Below are positions 1 through 11,300 of a DNA stretch of 64,000 nt, one piece after another. A program made the translations under genes and the position numbers. The notes beneath the pieces were generated by a model that saw nothing but the letters and a program-made list of their open reading frames with translations, did no database searches and was not told where the DNA came from. Source of the stretch: Capillidium heterosporum. Its lineage: Eukaryota > Entomophthoromycota > Entomophthoromycetes > Entomophthorales > Capillidiaceae. Where the stretch lies: contig WBMQ01000014.1 of NCBI GenBank assembly GCA_016630905.1, positions 930,001 through 994,000 on the forward strand, given 5' to 3'. Every line of letters starts with the position of its first letter. Positions within the stretch are counted from its first letter, which is position 1.

Positions 1-1
1 A

Positions 2-2011
2 GAGTATGAAGAGGTTGAAGTATTAGCTGACGGACGTAAAATTACAAGAATCAAACGACGGATCTCAGTTGTCAAGCTCACTCCTACACCTGCACCTACC
101 CCAGCAGCCAGCCCAGGCACTGCTGACAACGTTTATGAGGAAGTTGAAACCCTAGCCAACGGAAGCAAAATTACCAAAACTAAGAAACGTATTAGCACCA
201 TTAAGCCGACCTCGGGAGTCAAGGAAAATGGTGGCAAGGTAGAAATTCCACCAGCTAACATCCAGGCCCAGAAGCCTATTGACAAAGTATCCATTGCTGG
301 TAATGGTGGGGACAAAGCTGCCATCAAGACCCAAAAGATAACCGAGGGTAAGAAACCTCCGGTAACCAAATCTAGTGCCCAAACCATTGTTGAGAAGAAG
401 AACGACGCCAAAACACCAACTCCAACCACCAAAAAGCTGGTCAAGACGAAGAAAATCACTTCTACTTCAGTGGAGACTGATTCCAGCGGGGACGAAGTCG
501 AAGTCAGCGTCGTCACCAACATCAAAAAGAAAATATATATTGAAACGCAATCTCCAACCACCCAGAAGATAACCCGCAAGAAGGCTTCAGTCGGTACAGC
601 CACCAACGTCACCACTGAAGGTGAGGACAAAACAGTCGTCAAAACTCAGAAAATAAATAAGAGCAAGAAGCCACCGGTAACTAAATTCGATGTCCAAACT
701 TTGACCGAGGATGAAGAGGTAGTTGAAGCACCAGCCCTCACCACCAAGAAAGTCATCAAAACGCGACAGGTGACCTCGACTTCAACTGAGACGGAAGGTA
801 ATGGAGATGAGGTGGAGGTCAATGTTGTTACCAACATCAAAAAGAAGACAAAGTCCACCAGTCCCACACCTACCTCGAACTACATAACTGATGTCGGTTC
901 GGAGGAAGAAGAGATAGTTGAGACTTTGGCACCTGTCACTCGCAAGATAACCAAGAAGAAACCGGTGACTAAGACTACAGTGGAAACTCAAGTCGAAGGT
1001 GAAGGTAAAGAAGTTGATTCTAAACAAACCAAACGTGTCACCAAGAAGAAGTCGGAGGGAGAAGGTAGTGAGGAAGGTGAAGAGATGGAGATCATCTCCA
1101 CCATCCATCGCAAATCTAAGTCCAAACAGCCTACCAAGACGGCTGGCTCCAGCGAAGACGAAGTCGTAGTTGAAACCTTAGCACCCAAAACCCGCGAAGT
1201 AAAGGGTGAGAATGGTGACGACGAAGAGGAAGTGGAAATCAACGTAGTATCTACTGTAAAGCGCCATAAAACCAAAACCGAGATTGACTATGGCACCATC
1301 AAGCCTACCAAGAAAAAAACCGTCCGGACCAAAATCAACACCATCGTCGTAGATGTCGATGAAGGTGAGGAAGGTGGGGAGGGTGAGGAAGTCGAAGTAG
1401 TCACCAACCGTAAAACCAAGAAGAAGGCCACGACCAAACCTACTCCAACCACGTCTACCGACGATGGCAGTGATGAAGAAACCATCATCGAAACTCCACC
1501 CCCAATCACTAAGCGTATAACCAAGGTGAAAACCAAAGTTCAAGCTTCAAGTGCTCAAGGTGGGGAAAGCGAGAGCGAAGACCAAGAAGTCGAAGTCAGC
1601 ACTATAAAGCACACCAAAAAGAAGACAGTTACACTTAAACCTACTCCTACCGACGAAGCGGAACCTAATCCAGCCTCATACAATGTAACCAAAACACGTA
1701 AAACTATCCGTACCGTTGTCGCTGGTGAAGATCAAGAAGGAGGTGAAGAAGTTGAAGTATCTACCATCAAGCGAACCAAGAAAAAAACCAAGACTATTGA
1801 GGTAACTAGTACCTACGGACCTACCGTTACCGTTACCGAATACGGTGGCAAGGGTGGTACTACGACTACAACTTACACTGCTCCTCCTAAAGAAGAAAAG
1901 GCTTCAATTACCGATAAGTTCAAATATGAAGGGAGTAGTCGACGTGGTAGACCTTACCACCCTAGGTACGATGAGAACCCCAACTTTGTAAATGGAGTGG
2001 AGATCGTCTAA
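2..2011 (+). CDS. Repetitive Lys/Thr/Glu-rich protein, 5' end outside window
   Basis: The frame is open from base 2 to the TAA at 2009-2011, giving at least 669 residues; the first ATG inside the window (470) is internal, because the same repetitive composition continues upstream of it. The protein is built from degenerate units alternating an acidic stretch (GEGEEVEV, GDEVEVNV) with a short beta-like and basic stretch (STIKRTKKKTK, VTNIKKK) and Pro/Thr-rich spacers; about ten such units are visible. No catalytic domain, membrane segment or cysteine pattern is seen. The last 50 residues are less repetitive and end NGVEIV. I do not recognise the family. Candidates are a cell-wall or cytoskeletal scaffold, or a nuclear charged repeat protein. 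Regular codon use and an uninterrupted 2-kb frame make it a real gene. Confidence 0.8.
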   Translation, partial: EYEEVEVLADGRKITRIKRRISVVKLTPTPAPTPAASPGTADNVYEEVETLANGSKITKTKKRISTIKPTSGVKENGGKVEIPPANIQAQKPIDKVSIAGNGGDKAAIKTQKITEGKKPPVTKSSAQTIVEKKNDAKTPTPTTKKLVKTKKITSTSVETDSSGDEVEVSVVTNIKKKIYIETQSPTTQKITRKKASVGTATNVTTEGEDKTVVKTQKINKSKKPPVTKFDVQTLTEDEEVVEAPALTTKKVIKTRQVTSTSTETEGNGDEVEVNVVTNIKKKTKSTSPTPTSNYITDVGSEEEEIVETLAPVTRKITKKKPVTKTTVETQVEGEGKEVDSKQTKRVTKKKSEGEGSEEGEEMEIISTIHRKSKSKQPTKTAGSSEDEVVVETLAPKTREVKGENGDDEEEVEINVVSTVKRHKTKTEIDYGTIKPTKKKTVRTKINTIVVDVDEGEEGGEGEEVEVVTNRKTKKKATTKPTPTTSTDDGSDEETIIETPPPITKRITKVKTKVQASSAQGGESESEDQEVEVSTIKHTKKKTVTLKPTPTDEAEPNPASYNVTKTRKTIRTVVAGEDQEGGEEVEVSTIKRTKKKTKTIEVTSTYGPTVTVTEYGGKGGTTTTTYTAPPKEEKASITDKFKYEGSSRRGRPYHPRYDENPNFVNGVEIV

Positions 2012-4831
2012 GCTGGCTCTCTTTTATATTGAAATATATATGTGTACCTTTTAAAAAGTATGTTTTGACTCATTGCTATTTTTATTTGAACATATGCTAA
2101 GTATTCAATACACCTACAAGGTTCGACTTTACTTTGAAATATTGATATTATAAGCTTATTATAAAGTGTTCAGCAATTTAGTTGATAGTTTACCATTGTC
2201 TCAACTATCCTTTACTTCAAATAAGAGTATGTAAAGTCTACTACAAGCTATCTCACCGCTCTGATTGTAAATCGGATGTCAATGTTATGTTCCTTATAAC
2301 TGAAGCTTTGAGATGCTTGATCAAATTAGACCGAATTCAAAAGCTTAATAGCTTTTTTTCATCTCCTAGATCCTAAATTCTTACAAACCAAATTTACTGT
2401 CATAATTCAAAGACCATTTTCAAATCTCCAGCTCTTCAGCTACTCAAACCAATCTCAATTCAAAACACACAAACTGTACCAAAGGATTCCCAAGGACATT
2501 TACATTTCAATAATGACTCAGCTATATGCTTGTAGTTGGCATATATTTAAATCTAGAATTTGAAAATAAATCAAGTAGAGGCAGAAATTTTGTCCATATA
2601 GTATCCCGAATATTTAGTAAGGTGTCGAATCCAGCAAGGATCGATAAAGAAAAAAGAAGGATTGAAGTTAACTTCCTTGATGCTTCAATAGGGGTATTAT
2701 AAGGTTGATGTACGTCGATAAATAGTGTAGAAAATACCTAATAGGTGCATAGGTTCTTTTTTAACTATAAACAATATTTTTTAAATTAACCATTTAGGTA
2801 TTTCTTAATTGAAGAAGGTCGCTAAATATGAGTCAAAGCATTCAAGCCTTATTGTTCTTATTACTATTTGATATAATATAAGGCAAATTTTCATTAATGT
2901 ATAGAGTAGTTTTATACAATTCGAACTCTATCGAAATTATAAGACTAAAAGCCTCTACTCATATATGAATACTATCCTGTTCATTTTTAATCGACATCTC
3001 TACATTCCAAATCTATAGATCAAACTGTCCTATAAAAACGATCAGAGTACTAATTACTTTCCATCTCTGTATCAGAATTCAGTTAATGTAGTTATGTGCA
3101 CCAAACTTACTATACTTTTCAACCACATTTTGAATGTGTTACACTAGATAATGATGGGTAATGATAATTGAAATCATGTTTACACACCAGCTGCGCTTAA
3201 AAAGAGTGCTTTTTTGCCAACTTTCATTCCAGCTTTTCAATCCCGAAAATAGCTCGAGTTCCAAATTGGTGCAATGTAATGCTTTTTATTGGCTATTTTG
3301 AGCTAAAAATTGATGGAAAATAGGATTCTGTAAAATCGCTAATTTTCTATTCAGCTTTTGTTGCATTTTTTCAAATAACTTCAATTAAAATATGAAGTTT
3401 TGACAGTATCTATAAGTATATTCTATTATTATGCTTTATTTAGACTATTTTTACAAATATAGGTAAAATATCAAAATGTATCAGGCTTTATTTTAATGCT
3501 TATTATTGCTACCAACTGCCTAGTACTATCAATCTCTAACTGTTTCCTTATTAATAATATAGTACAAACCATAGTATACATTATTAAATGTCAGCTTAGC
3601 CTTTTGGCTAAGTCATATATTAAACATTATATTAGTCTTTTATCTTTATATTGCATCCTAACAAAATACTTTGGGCCAAGTACTTTATCTTTCACTGATG
3701 ATTCACTTTAAATCACTATGTATCCAGTTCTCATCACATTAATCAACCATTAGTCTACTTAATCCTATTTGAGATTAATTATCCTTTTAGGTATGAATCA
3801 TTAGATCCTAACTTTGATGGTGGACTACTGCAACTAAAATATATGTCAACCTCCTTGTTGGAAAATAATCCACTTATATGTCGCCAAATTATGACTATCT
3901 TCCAAGCTACAATATATATATCGAAACTCTTGCACAGAAAGAAAGAGGGCTTCTTAGGATTTTGATCTTTGTTTTCAGGCTTAAGATTTTAAGATCGTAT
4001 ATTAAGTTGGATTAGTTTAATTAAGCATTTAAAGATTCCTAACCAGTGGTTTTGCAGGGATTAAGAGTTTTAAGTACTATTATTGGCTGTGAAGGATTCG
4101 ACCGCGTTTATATTAGCCGGCCCACAACATGATACATATATCATGTCCAATATCAAAGGACTCACCAAATTCGGCCAAACCTACTCAACTGGAAGTCCGA
4201 ACTAGTGGCTAGGCACTCAACGAAAGCGACCAGCCAAAAAATATATCTACCTTTTGTCTTTTACAGTAATATTTTGCAAGTAGTGCTATTCCAATTAGTA
4301 GAAAACTTTACAGGTAGCTTGAGCTCAGCTTCAAAATACATATAAGCTTCATTACTTTTATCTCTTTAGGTGCTACTGCTAATAAGAATCATGGTAATAG
4401 GTTCTCATCATACTTATTCCAGATGAAAATGTGCTCTAAACTTAACTTTCGGAGTTCTAAACTCAAGCTTGAAGGCTTTATTAATAGAAGCATACTAGCA
4501 TTCAAAGTATGCATCGTTTTGGCAGCTTCATATATTTGACATGTAATTGTTAAGACGACGGAGGTATTTAAATATAAACACACAATGATAGTAGGCTATT
4601 TCAATCAAAGTTACCTTAGAAATATTCTAAAAATAAAGATACTAGTATTCCCAATTAGTCGTGCTATACTATGGCTTTCTATTTTAGTACTAGGCAGGTA
4701 ATTTGTAAATTTAATATCCAGCTTTTGTATATATCTATCAAACTATTGAAACAACTGATTAAAATTCATGTGCCCTGTAAAAATATAGCTAAAAAATAAA
4801 TAATTTTAATACATATCAAATATAAGTATTT
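2012..4831. other. AT-rich intergenic spacer
   Basis: About 2.8 kb between two genes whose 3' ends face each other. Only short chance ORFs (under 75 codons, mostly without ATG) occur. I see no RNA gene, tandem repeat or recognisable element. Confidence 0.6.
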
Positions 4832-6349
4832 TTAAGCAGAGGAGCTTATGGTGAACGAAGGGGATCTAGTACCAAAAGCAAAGATCAATCCAGATAAAGT
4901 ACCAGCCACTGGCAAAGTGAGGATCCATGAAAAAAGACACCAAGCCAACATCCTCCAGTTGATGGCAGAGACGTTTCCATTACATAATCCCACAGCAGCG
5001 GTAGATCCAGTAATACAATGGGTAGTGGAAACGGGCCAAGACTGGGAGGAGGCAGTCAAGACAGCGATGGAAGCAGCCAACTCCATGGAGAAACCACGGG
5101 AGGGGGAGTGGTAGGTGATCTTGTTACCTAAGGACTTCATGATGTTGTAACCATAAGTGACTAGACCGATATCAATCATAATACCACCAACGGCAAGAAT
5201 CCAAAGTGGAACTGGGGTTTTACCATTGGGGATGGTAGCAGTCTGGTAAATGTGAACAATTGTTGATAAAGGACCAACTGCATTAGCTACATCGTTAGAT
5301 CCGTGAGCAAATGAAGCAAGGGAGGCAGTAATAACTTGCAAGAATGAGAACATATACTCTGTTTTGTCGTCGTAATGTGCAGCAATCTTATGCATGTGGT
5401 GCAGTTTTTCGTTTTTGAGGTTGGTAACGTCCTTGTTAATACCGTGTAGGAGGATACCTTTAGCTCTGACGAAGATAGAAGGCTTGACGAGGGTAGAACC
5501 AAATCCAAAGTCGGCTTCTGTTGTAGTATCAACCTTAGGCTCTTCAAAAGCCTTTTTGGGGCGAGTTCCAATGAAGGGTGAGATAAAGACGTGGTACCAC
5601 TTGAGGTCCTCTTCACCTAGGATACGTCGCTTGAGCCAGGGGTTGAAGAAGAAGATACAGAATAAGAAGACAAAGGCGGAGCATCCACAAATAACACCAG
5701 CAGTTGCACTATCTGATAGGGTGTTCCTGGTTCGTATACCTTTCTGGACAATATAGTAGAGGTCGATTATAGCAGTGATTAGGAAGATGAAAGGAATGAC
5801 AATTAAACCGCGCCTAAAAGAATCGTCATGTCTCAGTACGAAAAACTTAACTGGTAGGAAGACAATGGCACCAATAGCTCCAGAAAGAGCAGGGGAGATG
5901 AACCAGGAGGCGATAATTTGGCCAACTCCTTTCCAAGTCCAGTCGACCGAACTACCACCAAAAGCAGATATTCCAACCCCAATGACGGCCCCCACAATCG
6001 AATGGGTAGTAGATACAGGCCATCCCATACGGGTGGCGAACAGAACCCAGCTAGCAGAACCGATCAAGGCGCACATCATGGCAAACATAAGAAATTCGGG
6101 TTTACCGGCAAAATAATCCAATTTAATTATATCATTACGAATCGTTTCAGCAGTGTTGGAGCCTAGGAGGAAAGCTCCTAAGAACTCGGTAAAAATAGCA
6201 ATGCAACAAGCCTGTTTCAATGTCAAAGAACCTGAGGAAACTGAGGTGGCAAACGAGTTGGCAACATCATTGGCTCCGATACCGTAGGCGTCCAAACAAC
6301 CGACGATGATACCGACTACCAAAACCCACAAATAATCTCCGGGTACCAT
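4832..6349 (-). CDS. PHO89: PHO89-type Na+/phosphate symporter, copy 1
   Basis: Intact 505-residue PiT-family (Pho-4) transporter importing inorganic phosphate with sodium at the plasma membrane. The start is the ATG at 6349 (MVPGDYLWVL), which matches the other two copies; the seven codons upstream begin with TTG. Both inverted-repeat signatures of the family are present: GANDVANSFATSV near residue 20 and GSNDVANAVGPLSTI in the second half, flanking a hydrophilic cytoplasmic loop at about residues 240-335. About ten hydrophobic segments are visible, as expected. It lies 525 bp downstream of a second PHO89 on the same strand. A TATAAAG box sits about 62 bp upstream. No introns or breaks. PHO89 genes are typically induced by phosphate starvation and alkaline pH; that is family knowledge, not shown here. 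Confidence 0.95.
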   Translation of the reverse strand: MVPGDYLWVLVVGIIVGCLDAYGIGANDVANSFATSVSSGSLTLKQACCIAIFTEFLGAFLLGSNTAETIRNDIIKLDYFAGKPEFLMFAMMCALIGSASWVLFATRMGWPVSTTHSIVGAVIGVGISAFGGSSVDWTWKGVGQIIASWFISPALSGAIGAIVFLPVKFFVLRHDDSFRRGLIVIPFIFLITAIIDLYYIVQKGIRTRNTLSDSATAGVICGCSAFVFLFCIFFFNPWLKRRILGEEDLKWYHVFISPFIGTRPKKAFEEPKVDTTTEADFGFGSTLVKPSIFVRAKGILLHGINKDVTNLKNEKLHHMHKIAAHYDDKTEYMFSFLQVITASLASFAHGSNDVANAVGPLSTIVHIYQTATIPNGKTPVPLWILAVGGIMIDIGLVTYGYNIMKSLGNKITYHSPSRGFSMELAASIAVLTASSQSWPVSTTHCITGSTAAVGLCNGNVSAINWRMLAWCLFSWILTLPVAGTLSGLIFAFGTRSPSFTISSSA

Positions 6350-6410
6350 ATTTACTATAACTAACTTCAAACTTCAAAAAAGACAAAGGTTTTCAATTCA
6401 AGTGATTGTT

Positions 6411-6417
6411 CTTTATA
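6411..6417 (-). promoter_or_regulatory. TATA box of PHO89 copy 1
   Basis: TATAAAG on the minus strand, 62 bp before the ATG at 6349. PHO89 copy 2 has the same arrangement at the same distance, which supports a core promoter element. Confidence 0.5.
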
Positions 6418-6874
6418 CCTACTTCAACTCATCATCTTTCTAAGCATTAGAGTGAGACCTGGTAAAGCAAACAGTAATAATTCTAATCTGCTCCGTTTCG
6501 AAAATTGGCTAATTTTTACAATTGAGTTTGCAAAATAATTCCCAACATTTCTGAACGGTATAGAATCAGCATTAATAAAGTGGGAAGGGGGTAAAAGGTC
6601 TTACAAACTGCATTTGTAGGAAACCATCTTATCAATAAACCTTCGGATTAATTTGTAGACTCGTGTAGATCTATAAAAAAGTACATTTATAAGAGTGCTG
6701 TCTAGAATAACTTTCCAATTTATCTTCAACATAGCTCTATATTTCAATAAGTATATCGATATACTATTCAAGCATTTTAATAAAATTTAAAAGTACTTTA
6801 AATCAAAATATGCCTAAATCCGCCCAAGTATTCATATAATATCAGGTAAAATTTAATAAAATAGTTTAGTAGTT

Positions 6875-8392
6875 CTAATTAGAGAAGTTAACGGTGAACG
6901 AGGGGGATCTAGTACCGAAGGCGAAGATCAATCCAGCCAACAAACCAGCAACTGGTAAGGTCAAAATCCACGAGAAGAGACACCAAGCCAACATTCTCCA
7001 GTTGATGGTGGAGACGTTACCGTTACACAGACCTACAGCAGCGGTAGATCCAGTAATACAATGGGTAGTGGAAACGGGCCAAGACTGGGAGGAGGCAGTC
7101 AAGACAGCGATGGAAGCAGCCAACTCCATGGAGAAACCACGGGAGGGGGAGTGGTAGGTGATCTTGTTACCTAAGGACTTCATGATGTTATAGCCATAAG
7201 TGACTAGACCGATATCGATACAGACACCACCAACAGCCAAGATCCATAATGGAACGGGAGTCTTACCAGTGGGGACGGTAGCAGTCTGGTAGATATGGAC
7301 AATGGTGGATAGAGGGCCGACGGCGTTAGCTACATCATTGGAACCATGGGCAAAGGAAGCCAAGGAAGCGGTGATAACTTGGAGGAACGAGAACATGTAC
7401 TCGGTCTTGTCGTCGTAGTGAGCGGCGATTTCGTGCATGTGGTGCAGTTTCTCGTTTTTGAGATTGGTAACATCCTTGTTAATACCGTGTAGGAGGATGC
7501 CTTTAGCTCTGACGAAGATAGAAGGCTTGACGGGAGTAGAACCGGATTCAACATCAACTTCAGCAGCGGTATCGATCTTAGGCTCTTCAACAGCCTTTTT
7601 GGGGCGAGTTCCGATGAAGGGTGAGACAAAGACGTGGTACCACTTGAGGTCCTCTTCACCTAGGATACGTCGCTTGAGCCAGGGGTTGAAGAAGAAGATA
7701 CAGAATAAGAAGACAAAGACGGAGCATCCACAAATGATACCAGCAGTGGCACCATCGGAGAGGGTGTTCTTGGTTCTAATACCCTTCTCGACAACGTAGT
7801 ATAAGTCAATGATGGCAGTTATCAAGAAGATGAAGGGAATGGCAATGAGACCACGTCTGAAGGAGTCCTCATGGCGCAGTACGAAGAATTTGACAGGTAA
7901 GAAGACGATGGCACCAATAAGTCCAGAAAGAGCGGGGGAGATGAACCAGGAGGCAATAATCTGACCAACGCCCTTCCAGGTCCAGTCAACAGAGCCACCA
8001 CCAAAGGCTGAAATACCAACACCGATGATGGCACCGACAATGGAGTGAGTGGTGGAGACAGGCCATCCCATGCGGGTAGCAAACAGAACCCAAGAAGCTG
8101 AACCGATCAAGGCACACATCATGGCAAACATGAGCAACTCGGGCTTACCGGCGAAGAGGTCTAGTTTAATGATACCGTTACGAATGGTTTCAGCAGTGTT
8201 GGAACCGAGGAGGAAAGCACCCAAGAACTCGGTAAAGACGGCGATGCAGCAGGCTTGTTTCAAGGTAAGAGAGCCGGAAGAAACGGAAGTGGCAAACGAG
8301 TTGGCGACGTCGTTGGCTCCGATACCGTAGGCGTCCAAACAACCGACGATGGTACCAACTATTAAGACCCACAAATAATCTCCGGGAACCAT
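6875..8392 (-). CDS. PHO89: PHO89-type Na+/phosphate symporter, copy 2
   Basis: Intact 505-residue PiT-family symporter, closely similar to the copy at 4832-6349 and head-to-tail with it. Start ATG at 8392 (MVPGDYLWVL). Both signatures (GANDVANSFATSV, GSNDVANAVGPLSTI), the central cytoplasmic loop and the C-terminal RSPSFTVNF tail are present. The two coding regions align with a constant offset of 2043 bp and no indel in the parts compared. Identity is patchy: perfect tracts at 7035-7189 and 7628-7718 alternate with clearly diverged stretches, the pattern left by gene conversion between tandem copies. Differences cluster in the loop and in synonymous sites. No introns. Confidence 0.95.
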   Translation of the reverse strand: MVPGDYLWVLIVGTIVGCLDAYGIGANDVANSFATSVSSGSLTLKQACCIAVFTEFLGAFLLGSNTAETIRNGIIKLDLFAGKPELLMFAMMCALIGSASWVLFATRMGWPVSTTHSIVGAIIGVGISAFGGGSVDWTWKGVGQIIASWFISPALSGLIGAIVFLPVKFFVLRHEDSFRRGLIAIPFIFLITAIIDLYYVVEKGIRTKNTLSDGATAGIICGCSVFVFLFCIFFFNPWLKRRILGEEDLKWYHVFVSPFIGTRPKKAVEEPKIDTAAEVDVESGSTPVKPSIFVRAKGILLHGINKDVTNLKNEKLHHMHEIAAHYDDKTEYMFSFLQVITASLASFAHGSNDVANAVGPLSTIVHIYQTATVPTGKTPVPLWILAVGGVCIDIGLVTYGYNIMKSLGNKITYHSPSRGFSMELAASIAVLTASSQSWPVSTTHCITGSTAAVGLCNGNVSTINWRMLAWCLFSWILTLPVAGLLAGLIFAFGTRSPSFTVNFSN

Positions 8393-11300
8393 ATTTCTTT
8401 AGCTATAATTCTTAAATTCAAAGACAAAGCTTCTCAAATTAATAGTGCATCCTTTTATACTTGTTCCAGCGCTTTATTAGCTTTAGTTTAGGAATTCTTG
8501 AAAATTTAAGTTATATTCGGACTAACTTGTAGGTTCTTGCCAGCCTTTGGGATGCATCAATCAAAATGACTAACCAGGTGAATGGGGCGTTTCACATCCT
8601 TTTATTCGACCTTGAAACTTTGGTAATGTGAAAGTCCTTTTGGTAATTTCATCGACTTAATTTATTGCTTCCGGTGTTGTACATGCCTAGAAATATAGTG
8701 ATGGAGGGTTACAATACCTTACCAAGCAAGGCTTTGAAATATTAGTGCCGAATCTACATGGACATTAGCTTCTTAACGAGCAATCCTTCAATATATTGGC
8801 CTATACGGTTGCAACTTTAACGATGGCGGGTATAGCACCCATATATAGTTAGACCATTGATTGATAAACTCGTTTCGATGGCTGCAGCTCCTCAAAACGT
8901 ACCCCTACTACAACTAAAATTTACAGCTAAAGATTCTAGGGATGTAGGAGCGGTAACCGTGATCAATTTCTTGAGCTTCTTTTTGACTTTGCCGATACTT
9001 GTACCCAAAGTCTAGTCTAGTTTACCCTTGCAAAGTTTCCAAATTTGGAAATGATTATAAACTTTATCCTCCAAGATGATTACGCATGCACCTACGATAG
9101 GTGGTCAGATAACTTATTTTGAAACGGTGGCAGTAAAAGTTCAAGCTATCCTGTTCGTGATAGAAAAGGTTCTCAACTGCAAAGGTTTCTTTTACCTTCC
9201 ATAAATTTAGGAGTAGGTCGGAACCTATACACCTACAAGTAAGACTGATATAGGGTTAACTTCCATCCGTTAATTGGTAGTATACCATATATAGCTAAGC
9301 CAGTTTTTAGTCTTCGACTTGGTGAATTTCTAATTCGATATGTGATAGATTTTTTCTACAAATATAGTCCCAATTTTGAATGCCATATGGGTGTATACTT
9401 CCATTTTCTAGGAAACTTCAACTCAAGTTCTTAATACAGTCGAATTTACACTTGAGGAAACTTGAACTACATTCAAGTGTACAGTTTGCTGCTAAGCAAT
9501 TCGTTACATATATGGATGTCTGCTTAAAAATATATTTATCATACATTGAGCTTGGTAAGCCACACTATTCTACAATTTTTAACATGGATATAGCTTTATA
9601 CCATCGTACCATCTATTTTACAAAGCCAGTTGCTTGGTAACTTATGGTACTTTTCAAATTTATTTAGGTTCTAGATTTTAGAATTCATTTAGTTTCTCTT
9701 AAACGATTAAAAGTAGACCAAAGAGCCTTTACTTGCCATCCACCTATAGCTCAATGTGCTTAGATCTAGAGCCATTCCATTAAATAGGAAATTTGGTGGA
9801 TCGACACATCTGAAATTTATAATGGTACCAACCTATATTTTATACTATTCAAAGTAAAATTTCGAGCTAACCTTCAATATAAGCTATTTGAATCTTATAT
9901 AAATTGATTCATAGGCTTAATATACTTTAAAGCATAGGATATATATATCACATTTACCTTTATTGACTCTTTTCTATTTTATCACTATCCATGTATTTGC
10001 ATTGAACCCTTATCCATTAGTATTAATTATTGCAGCTTATTTGTAGTATTGATATCTCTATCAGGTTTATGATCCTATCGAAATAGCTAGCAAATTTACC
10101 AATTGGCTTCAGAACTAACCATACCTAATTATTCCAAGAATTTAACTATTTATTGATAGTATTCTATACTTTTAAAATATCATTATCCTCATATAATGTA
10201 CTATAGCTTCTGAAATGTTGGTTTCTTACAAGGACCAATTTGCAGTATACGTTTTGCAGCTTGCTTATTTGCCGCAGTTTTGCAGTATCGAAAACTGAAT
10301 AACTGGTGTTAAAGCTTTAAATATTAAGATGAAACTTTATAGCTATTGCCAGAATGATATATATAGAATCACATAAGGTGGTTAAAAAGAATCTTGATAG
10401 CGTTTATAGTTATTTATAATAAGCAAAATATAAAGCTCTTAAGCTTGACAAAACTTTTCAAGAATTGCCGATAGATAGTGGCTTTCATCTCCATAAAGCT
10501 ATAGATAGCTCCATTAAAATTCATCTTTATCCATCAGTACCATTGAGATTGGGAAACTGTAGTTTCTAATTCTGCTGCCAAAAACAAACATTTCCAATTA
10601 TATCAAATGAGGTTTAAATTCCATTTTACATTATAGCCTTTCATTTTTGAACCCTATTGTCTGCACACGAATCAACACTAGTAGTTTTTGATGTCTAGAA
10701 TTTGAATTTCAGAGCTAGCATGCGAGCTACGTTTTAAAAAAGGTATTTAGGTACCAGTTTCTTTTGAAATTTAAGTAGAACTGTTAACAGATCTAGATAC
10801 TATAATTTTTTTTCGATAATTTAACTTTTTATAGCATTAGACTACAACTAAGTTTAAGCAAGGTTTGATTTTATAGACTAAATAGTACTATACTCTATAT
10901 TGGCTGTTTTACTAGCATCTGAAAGCCTACAATTTTTTAAAGGCCTATATTCAATGTGAAATTTAGACAACATAAACTTTGGAGTGCTTGTGTTTCCATC
11001 AAAAGTTAGACTATACATATTTCACTTATACTTGATAAGCTTCTACAAAAATTTTGGCTGTCAGTCAAAAATAAAAATTTACAAATGATACTACTCCTAT
11101 TATATATGTCAGTATATTTGAAAAGTATTGAAAATAGTTGAAATAATAATAGGAGTAATCAATATTATAGATAAAATATATACTTATTGAAACAATAAAA
11201 GATTTAGTCTTACATCCCAAATACTATGCTTTGAAACTTGCCTTATTAATTTTATACAAAATTCAAATACATTACCTTTACTGCATAAAAACACTTGAAG

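Noticed and set aside
4848-8330. Overlapping opposite-strand frames of 80-120 codons within PHO89 genes
   Set aside because: Shadows of the strongly biased codon use of the real genes; they recur in all paralogs at equivalent places.
9380-9640. 86-codon ORF in the spacer between PHO89 genes
   Set aside because: No family features, AT-driven composition, no conserved neighbours.
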